This document shows, piece by piece, positions 59,312 to 64,000 of a DNA stretch of 64,000 nucleotides. The translations under genes were made by a program, and so were the position numbers. Origin of the DNA: Actinoplanes sp. DH11 (GTDB taxonomy: Bacteria; Actinomycetota; Actinomycetes; Mycobacteriales; Micromonosporaceae); assembly GCF_020873875.1 (NCBI RefSeq), contig NZ_JAHWGU010000016.1:1-64000 (forward strand), written 5' to 3'. How positions within the stretch are numbered: position 1 is the stretch's first letter; the number at the start of each line of letters is the position of its first letter. The notes beneath the pieces are model-generated. The model was given only the letters and a program-made list of their open reading frames with translations, was not told the DNA's origin and ran no database searches.

Positions 59312-60631
59312 TCAGCGGATCTGGACTCCCGAGATCGCCCGGACGATGACCAGTCGCTGGATCTCCGAGGTGCCCTCGAAAATCGTGTAGATCTTGGCGT
59401 CCCGGTACATCCGCTCCACCGGGTGATCGCGCAGGTATCCGGCGCCACCGAGGATCTGCACCGCCTTCTCGGTGACCGCCACGGCCACCTCGCCGGCCTT
59501 CAGCTTGGACATCGAGCCCTCACCGGCGCCGAACGGCCGGTCGTTGCGGCCCATCCACGCGGCCCGCCACACCAGCAGCCGGGCGGCGTCTATCTCGGTA
59601 CGCATGTCGGCCAGCGCGAACGCCACCGCCTGGTTCTCGATGATCGGCCGGCCGAACTGGACCCGGGTGCGGGCGTAGTCGAGCGCGTACTCGTACGCCG
59701 CCCGCGCGATCCCGATCGCCTGCGCACCCACCGCCGGTCGCGAGATCTCGAATGTCCGCATCGCGGCCTGCCCGCTCCGGCGCTGCCCGTCCTGCCCGGC
59801 ACCGTCCTTGCCCGCACCGCCGTTGCCCGCACCGCCGTTGCCGGCGGCGTTGTTGCCGGCGGCGTCCTTGCCGGCGGCGTTCTTGCGGGCCGCGGCCTCG
59901 CGGGCACGGGCGAGCCGGCGGTCGAGGGCCTCCTTGCCGCCCAGCAGGCAGCTGCCGGGCACCCGGACGTCGTCGAGGAACACGTCCGCGGTGTGCGAGG
60001 CACGCAACCCCAGCTTCTTCAGCTTGCGGGTGGCGGCCAGCCCAGGCGTGCCCGGCGGCACCACGAAGGCGGCCTGCCCCCGCGAGCCCAGCGCCGGGTC
60101 CACACTGGCGGTCACCACGTGGACGTCGGCGATGCCGCCGTTGGTGGCGTACGCCTTCTGACCGCTGATCACCCACTCGTCGGTCGCCTCCGACCAGACC
60201 GCCCGGGTCCGCATCGCCGACACATCGGAGCCGGCCTCGGGTTCGGTGCTGCAGAACGCCGCCACCTTCGGGTCGGCCGCGTCACCGAAACACTGCGGAA
60301 CCCACTCCACCAGCTGCTCCGGCGTGCCCGACCCGTAGATCGCGGCGACCGCCAGTGACGTGCCGGAAATGGCCATCCCGATGCCGCCGTCACCCCAGAA
60401 CAGTTCCTCGTTGGCGACCGGCAGGCTCAGCCCCGAGGTGTCGGACCAGGTGTTGATGAGAAACTCGAACCCGTACAGCCCGATTTTCGCCGCCTCCTGC
60501 AGGATCGGCCACGGCGTCTCCTCGCGCTCGTCCCACTCGGCGGCCGCCGGCCGGATCACCGACTCGGCGAACCCGTGCACCCACGCGCGCAGGTCTTGTT
60601 GCTCCTCGTTCAGATCGAGCCAGAACTCCAC
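59312..60631 (-). CDS. Acyl-CoA dehydrogenase with Ala/Gly/Asn repeat insertion
   Basis: A 439-residue FAD enzyme catalysing alpha,beta-dehydrogenation of acyl-CoA. Seen: [81 protein letters not shown] in parts, and [18 protein letters not shown] with the catalytic-base Glu. Between [13 protein letters not shown] and [16 protein letters not shown], which are normally almost adjacent, lie about 45 residues of [18 protein letters not shown] repeats. The start is read as GTG 60631. A CTCGCCGGTAA motif lies upstream. Confidence 0.9.
   Translation of the reverse strand: MEFWLDLNEEQQDLRAWVHGFAESVIRPAAAEWDEREETPWPILQEAAKIGLYGFEFLINTWSDTSGLSLPVANEELFWGDGGIGMAISGTSLAVAAIYGSGTPEQLVEWVPQCFGDAADPKVAAFCSTEPEAGSDVSAMRTRAVWSEATDEWVISGQKAYATNGGIADVHVVTASVDPALGSRGQAAFVVPPGTPGLAATRKLKKLGLRASHTADVFLDDVRVPGSCLLGGKEALDRRLARAREAAARKNAAGKDAAGNNAAGNGGAGNGGAGKDGAGQDGQRRSGQAAMRTFEISRPAVGAQAIGIARAAYEYALDYARTRVQFGRPIIENQAVAFALADMRTEIDAARLLVWRAAWMGRNDRPFGAGEGSMSKLKAGEVAVAVTEKAVQILGGAGYLRDHPVERMYRDAKIYTIFEGTSEIQRLVIVRAISGVQIR
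59765..59890 (-). repeat. 15-bp coding repeat in acyl-CoA dehydrogenase
   Basis: Units such as CCGCCGTTGCCCGCA and GGCGGCGTTGTTGCC (plus strand) encode [30 protein letters not shown]: six pentapeptides in frame. Confidence 0.85.
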
Positions 60632-60658
60632 GTCGGATCAGCCCTTCCAGCAGAGTGT

Positions 60659-60672
60659 TAACTCGCCGGTAA
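60659..60672. promoter_or_regulatory. Shared operator candidate, site 1
   Basis: TAACTCGCCGGTAA, 28 bp upstream of the acyl-CoA dehydrogenase GTG. It matches 11 of 14 positions of the site between fabG4-like and fadA2-like genes, suggesting one regulator for the cluster. Confidence 0.55.
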
Positions 60673-60783
60673 CTTTAGGAGCGCCACCCCACCCTGACAA
60701 CCACCGTCGATGGACAAGTCTCCGAAGCAGCGGCAGGCGGCGCCGCCCGCGTGCTGGCCGCGGCCCGCGTCGACCGCACACCG

Positions 60784-60901
60784 GGCTGTCACTCAGGGCT
60801 GGACAAAGCGGGCGGCCGGCAGCCGTGGGTGACAGCCACCCCGCACTGGCTGTCGCTCAGGGCTGGACAAAGCGGGCGGCTGACAGCCCTGAGTGACAGC
60901 C
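60784..60901. repeat. Two GGCTGTCAC...GTGACAGCC hairpin repeats
   Basis: Copy A, 60784-60837: outer arms GGCTGTCACTC and GGGTGACAGCC. Copy B, 60848-60901: arms of 17 bases, GGCTGTCGCTCAGGGCT and AGCCCTGAGTGACAGCC, one mismatch. Both carry CAGGGCTGGACAAAGCGGGC internally. They lie after the HtdX-like gene's stop and may end its transcription. Copy A also shares a 21-bp stretch with the 50-kb array. Confidence 0.88.
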
Positions 60902-60989
60902 ATCCCCGCACCCTGCACTCGCGCCGCCCGTGCCGGCCGGTCCGGCGCGCTCCGGCGCCTGTCGGCTGGCGCACCGGTGTGGCGCGGCG

Positions 60990-61847
60990 TCAGGTGGTGA
61001 TCGAGCCGAAGAGGTGAGGCCGGTCCGACCGGAGGGCGAATCGCCGGTCCGCGCCGGCGGTGGTGGTGGTGAAGGTCGCCGTCGCGGGCAGCGGCAGCGG
61101 GCTCTTGAATCCCACCTCGACTGTGTACGCGTCCGGCAGCCGGCCCTCCAGCGCGGCCAGGCAGCGGGCCTTGGTCCACATCCCGTGGGCGATCGGGTGG
61201 GCGAAGCCGAAGAGCCGGGCGCCGATCCGCGAGGTGTGGATCGGGTTGCGGTCGCCGGAGACGGCGGCGTAATCGCTGCCGGTGCGAACGGGAACACGCC
61301 ACACAGCGCCACCCGGTGCAGCACCATCCGCCACAGCAGCACCCGCCGCAGCGCCCGGGGCGGCGGACGGGCGCGCCACCCGTAGGTACGTCGACACGCC
61401 GCGCCACGCCTCGGTGCCGTCAACCGACGCGACCGCCTCGATGTCGAACTGCCGCCCCCGCGGATGGTCGCGCAACCCTGCCGCCCGCACCGACAGGTCG
61501 AGCGGCTCATCCGCGGCGACCGGCCGCAGCACCGAGATCCGGTTGGTGACGTGCACCAGCCCGATCGGCGGGAGCGGGAAGTCCGGTGCCGTCATCAGGC
61601 GCATCGCCGGCGGGAACGCGAGCACGTGCGGGTACGTGGCCGGCAGCACCCCGGTGAGCCGGAAACCGCAGACCCGGCTGTACGCGGCCAGGTGTGCCGG
61701 GTCCACGACGACGCCGCGCTGCACCATCCGTATGTCCGGGAGCGCACCACCGGCCGCCGGCGCGAAGCCGGGGATCAGCCCGAGGGCGGCCCGCGCGTAG
61801 GACGCGCCGATGCCGGGGCCGGAGCTCAGTTCGACGACGGCGACCAT
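60990..61847 (-). CDS. MaoC-like dehydratase, HtdX type
   Basis: A 285-residue double hot-dog protein. The N-terminal half is non-catalytic (TGVLPATYPHVLAFPPAMRLM, SVLRPVAADEPLDLSVRAAG). The C-terminal half has the hydratase motif YAAVSGDRNPIHTSRIGARLFGFAHPIAHGMWTKA with catalytic Asp and His. It dehydrates (R)-3-hydroxyacyl-CoA or -ACP. It begins two bases after the FabG4-like stop, the same order as mycobacterial fabG4-htdX. A short Ala/Gly run (AAPGAAAGAAVADGAAPGG) separates the halves. Confidence 0.9.
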   Translation of the reverse strand: MVAVVELSSGPGIGASYARAALGLIPGFAPAAGGALPDIRMVQRGVVVDPAHLAAYSRVCGFRLTGVLPATYPHVLAFPPAMRLMTAPDFPLPPIGLVHVTNRISVLRPVAADEPLDLSVRAAGLRDHPRGRQFDIEAVASVDGTEAWRGVSTYLRVARPSAAPGAAAGAAVADGAAPGGAVWRVPVRTGSDYAAVSGDRNPIHTSRIGARLFGFAHPIAHGMWTKARCLAALEGRLPDAYTVEVGFKSPLPLPATATFTTTTAGADRRFALRSDRPHLFGSITT

Positions 61848-61849
61848 GG

Positions 61850-63205
61850 TCAGGCGCCCAGCAGGCTCTGGCCGCAGACCCGGACCACGTTGCCGGTGAT
61901 CGTGGCCGAGCCCGGCGAGGCGAACCAGGCGATCGTCTCGGCGACGTCGATCGGCAGGCCGCCCTGGGACATGCTGTTGAGCCGCCGGCCGGCCTCGCGG
62001 AGCCCGAGCGGCATCTTGGCGGTCATCGCCGTCTCGATGAAGCCGGGCGCCACCGCGTTGATCGTGATGCCGTGGCCGAGCAGGGTGGGTGCCATCGACT
62101 GCACCATCCCGATCACACCGGCCTTGCTGGTGGCGTAGTTCGTCTGCCCGCGGTTCCCGGCGATGCCGGCGATCGACGCCACGCCGACGATGCGCCCACC
62201 GGAGTGGATCAGGCCGCGTTCCAGGAGGACGTCGGTGACGCGTTCCGGTGCGCTCAGGTTGACGCCGAGCACCGCGTCCCAGTGTTCCGGTGTCATCCGG
62301 GCGATCGTCTTGTCCCGGGTGATGCCGGCGTTGTGCACGACGATGTCGACGCCGGCGTGCGGGCCGGCGGCGAGGTACCCGGCGAGCCGGGCGGGCGCGT
62401 CCGCGGCGGTGAGGTCGAGTTGCAGGGCGCGGCCGCGGGTGGTGTTGGCGACGTCGGCCAGGGCGTCTCCGGCGGCCGGCACGTCGAGGGCGATCACGTC
62501 GGCGCCGTCGCGGGCCAGGGTGCGGGCGATGGCCGCGCCGATGCCCCGGGCGGCGCCGGTGACCAGGGCGAGCTTGCCGTCCAGCGGCCGCTCCCAGTCG
62601 GCCGGGTCGCCGGGGTCGCCGGCGCCGATCCGGACGACCTGGCCGGAGACGTAGGCCGACCGGCCGCTGAGCAGGAACCGCAGCGTGGATTCGAGGGCGT
62701 CCTCACCGCCGGGCGCCACGTACACCAGCTGGCTCGTGGTGCCGCGGCCGAACTCCTTGCCGATGCTGCGGGTGAGGCCTTCGAGGCTCCGCTGCGCGGT
62801 CGCCTCCTTCGGGCTCGCGGCCAGCTCGGGCGGGGTGCCCAGCACGATCACGCGACCGGAGGGCTTCACCGAGCGGGCGTACGGGTGGAAGAACTCGAAG
62901 AGCGACCGCAACTGCCCGGAGTCCCGGATGCCGCTCGCGTCGAAGATCAGGGCGCTGTGCCGCGTACCCCCGTCGTCCGTGGCGGTGCCGCCTGCCGGGA
63001 CCACCGGCACGCCGGCGCCGGAGAGCAGTTTGCGGATCGGTTCGGTGAGCCGTCCGCCGGGCGCGGCGCCCAGCAGGACCGGGCCGTCGGTGATCGGGTC
63101 GCCGGGCCGGTGGCGCCGCAGCCGGGGCGGATCAGGCAACCCGAGGCGCTTGACCACGGTCCGGCCGAGACCGGAGTTGGCGAAGTTCGCGTACCTGTCA
63201 GCCAT
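61850..63205 (-). CDS. High-molecular-weight 3-oxoacyl reductase (FabG4-like)
   Basis: A 451-residue SDR of the long FabG4 type. The N-terminal 200 residues form a degenerate flavodoxin-like/Rossmann domain (GLGRTVVKRLGLPDPPRLRR opening; GRVIVLGTPPELAASPKEATAQRSLEGLTRSIGKE). The catalytic domain has LVTGAARGIGAAIARTLA, VHNAGITRDKTIARM, GRIVGVASIAGIAGNRGQTNYATSKAGVIGM (Ser-Tyr-Lys in parts) and INAVAPGFIETAMTAKMP. In Mycobacterium FabG4 uses NADH to reduce 3-oxoacyl-CoA. It is transcribed with the HtdX-like gene and divergent from the FadA2-like gene, as in M. tuberculosis. Confidence 0.93.
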   Translation of the reverse strand: MADRYANFANSGLGRTVVKRLGLPDPPRLRRHRPGDPITDGPVLLGAAPGGRLTEPIRKLLSGAGVPVVPAGGTATDDGGTRHSALIFDASGIRDSGQLRSLFEFFHPYARSVKPSGRVIVLGTPPELAASPKEATAQRSLEGLTRSIGKEFGRGTTSQLVYVAPGGEDALESTLRFLLSGRSAYVSGQVVRIGAGDPGDPADWERPLDGKLALVTGAARGIGAAIARTLARDGADVIALDVPAAGDALADVANTTRGRALQLDLTAADAPARLAGYLAAGPHAGVDIVVHNAGITRDKTIARMTPEHWDAVLGVNLSAPERVTDVLLERGLIHSGGRIVGVASIAGIAGNRGQTNYATSKAGVIGMVQSMAPTLLGHGITINAVAPGFIETAMTAKMPLGLREAGRRLNSMSQGGLPIDVAETIAWFASPGSATITGNVVRVCGQSLLGA

Positions 63206-63214
63206 GCGAGTAGC

Positions 63215-63228
63215 CTACCGGTGAGTAA
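63215..63228. promoter_or_regulatory. Shared operator candidate, site 2
   Basis: CTACCGGTGAGTAA (minus strand TTACTCACCGGTAG) in the 52-bp gap between the divergent fabG4-like and fadA2-like genes, with a perfect ACCGGT core. It resembles site 1 at 60659. Confidence 0.6.
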
Positions 63229-63257
63229 CAGAGGTGCTGTCGATGTGGAGGATAGTC

Positions 63258-64000
63258 GTGCCGGACATCAAGCGTGTGGCGGTGCTCGGCGGGAACCGGA
63301 TCCCCTTCGCCCGGTCCAACAGCCGCTATGCGGACGCCTCGAACCAGGACATGCTCACGGCCGCCCTGGACGGCCTGATCGCCCGGTTCGGCCTGGCCGG
63401 CGAGCGCCTCGGCGAGGTCGTCGCGGGCGCGGTGCTCAAGCATTCCCGTGACTTCAACCTGACCCGCGAGGTCGTGCTCGGGTCCCGGCTCGACGCGCGG
63501 ACCCCGGCCTACGACATCCAGCAGGCCTGCGGCACCGGCCTGGAGGCCGCCATCCTGGTCGCCAACAAGATCGCGCTGGGGCAGATCGAGGCCGGTGTCG
63601 CCGGCGGCGTGGACACCACATCGGACGCTCCGTTGCAGGTCAACGAGGACATGCGCCGTGCGCTGCTGGAGCTGAACCGGGCGCGCACGCTCGGCGCCCG
63701 GCTCCGGGCGGCCACGAAACTGCGTCCGCAGCACGCGTTGCAGCCGGAGCTGCCGCGCAACTCGGAGCCGCGGACCGGGCTGTCGATGGGCGAGCACGCG
63801 GCGATCACCGCCCGGCGCTGGCAGGTGACCCGGGAGGCGCAGGACGAGCTGGCGCTGACGTCGCATCAGCGGCTGGCGGCCGCGTACGACCGGGGCTTCT
63901 TCGATGATCTTCTGACGCCCTACCTGGGGCTCACCCGGGACCAGAACCTGCGCCCCGACACCACGCTCGAGAAGCTGGCGGCGCTGCGGACCGTCTACGG
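63258..64000 (+). CDS. Acetyl-CoA acyltransferase (FadA2-like thiolase), truncated by window end
   Basis: The first 247 codons of a thiolase, running off the window. GTG 63258 follows GGAGGATAGTC. Seen: RVAVLGGNRIPFARSNSRY, VVAGAVLKHSRDFNLTREVVLGS, AYDIQQACGTGLEAAILVANKI (nucleophilic Cys in QACGTG), VAGGVDTTSDAP and SMGEHAAITARRWQVTREAQDELAL. The catalytic His and second Cys lie beyond the end. It cleaves or forms 3-ketoacyl-CoA. Adjacency to fabG4/htdX matches the mycobacterial locus. Confidence 0.93.
   Translation, partial: MPDIKRVAVLGGNRIPFARSNSRYADASNQDMLTAALDGLIARFGLAGERLGEVVAGAVLKHSRDFNLTREVVLGSRLDARTPAYDIQQACGTGLEAAILVANKIALGQIEAGVAGGVDTTSDAPLQVNEDMRRALLELNRARTLGARLRAATKLRPQHALQPELPRNSEPRTGLSMGEHAAITARRWQVTREAQDELALTSHQRLAAAYDRGFFDDLLTPYLGLTRDQNLRPDTTLEKLAALRTVY

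Larger units (their letters stand above)
60632..60989. other. Gene-free stretch before acyl-CoA dehydrogenase
   Basis: 358 bp. It contains the dehydrogenase promoter side (60632-60690, with the CCGGTAA motif) and two 54-bp hairpin repeats (60784-60837, 60848-60901). No gene seen in the rest. Confidence 0.7.

Noticed and set aside
61694-63451. A 585-codon plus-strand frame overlapping the FabG4-like gene
   Set aside because: Antisense shadow; the true plus-strand gene here is the thiolase starting at 63258 in another frame.

Overview
The window is chromosomal DNA from a very GC-rich filamentous actinomycete. Evidence seen directly: strong GC bias at third codon positions, frequent GTG and TTG starts, many ATGA/GTGA/TTGA stop-start overlaps, a Streptomyces-type PHO box before a PhoX phosphatase, Tat-exported enzymes, a DUF6879-like protein and a mycobacterial-style fabG4/htdX/fadA2 fatty-acid locus. 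A member of the Micromonosporaceae (Actinoplanes-like) is my best guess, but this is inference. I see no rRNA, tRNA, transposase, integrase or CRISPR array.

Layout. 0-2.8 kb: ArsR-type regulator, MFS exporter, lexA. 2.9-16.8 kb: a surface-polysaccharide locus. Eleven minus-strand genes (14878 down to 2914), nearly all overlapping or touching, encode a Wzz/BY-kinase-like protein, a TylF-type methyltransferase, a split transketolase pair, two DegT aminotransferases, a GT2 glycosyltransferase, a fused GNAT acetyltransferase-phosphoglycosyl transferase, a Wzx-type flippase, a Wzy-type polymerase and a SUMF1-fold protein. A divergent CapD/PglF-type nucleotide-sugar dehydratase faces them. Together they look like a Wzx/Wzy pathway that builds and polymerises a modified amino-sugar glycan. 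16.9-21.8 kb: a 1645-residue DUF4011-type SF1 helicase with a Vsr-like C-terminus. 22-29 kb: TetR/DHA2 efflux operon with a palindromic operator, GGDEF-EAL protein, MaoC hydratase, sirtuin. 29-36.5 kb: alpha/beta hydrolase, a GMC oxidoreductase-Baeyer-Villiger-type monooxygenase pair, a small secreted peptide, a frameshifted secreted beta-propeller gene, a TetR regulator. 37-47.4 kb: secreted arabinan degradation (GH43, GH51), EamA transporter, phoX, a GT39-type membrane enzyme, a 2-hydroxyacid dehydrogenase. 47.4-49.6 kb: XRE-cupin regulator divergent from a thioredoxin-reductase-like/methyltransferase fusion. 49.6-50.8 kb: gene-free, full of tandem repeats. 50.8-56.2 kb: a second, 1794-residue DUF4011-type helicase, paralogous to the first. 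56.2-64 kb: DUF6879-like protein and a fatty-acyl-CoA metabolism cluster (SDR, acyl-CoA ligase, acyl-CoA dehydrogenase, HtdX-like MaoC, FabG4-like reductase, truncated FadA2-like thiolase).

Two features run across gene boundaries. First, many unrelated genes carry in-frame low-complexity tandem-repeat insertions, and several gene 3' ends are tandemly duplicated, as if minisatellite expansion is unusually active. Second, there are dispersed repeat families: a long palindrome (three copies at 22.2, 29.1 and 36.8 kb) and a GGCTGTCAC...GTGACAGCC hairpin family (a six-unit 63-bp array at 50.1-50.4 kb, two hairpins at 60.8 kb). The paired giant helicases, both with altered nuclease-motif residues, and the GNAT-phosphoglycosyl transferase fusion are the most unusual proteins.
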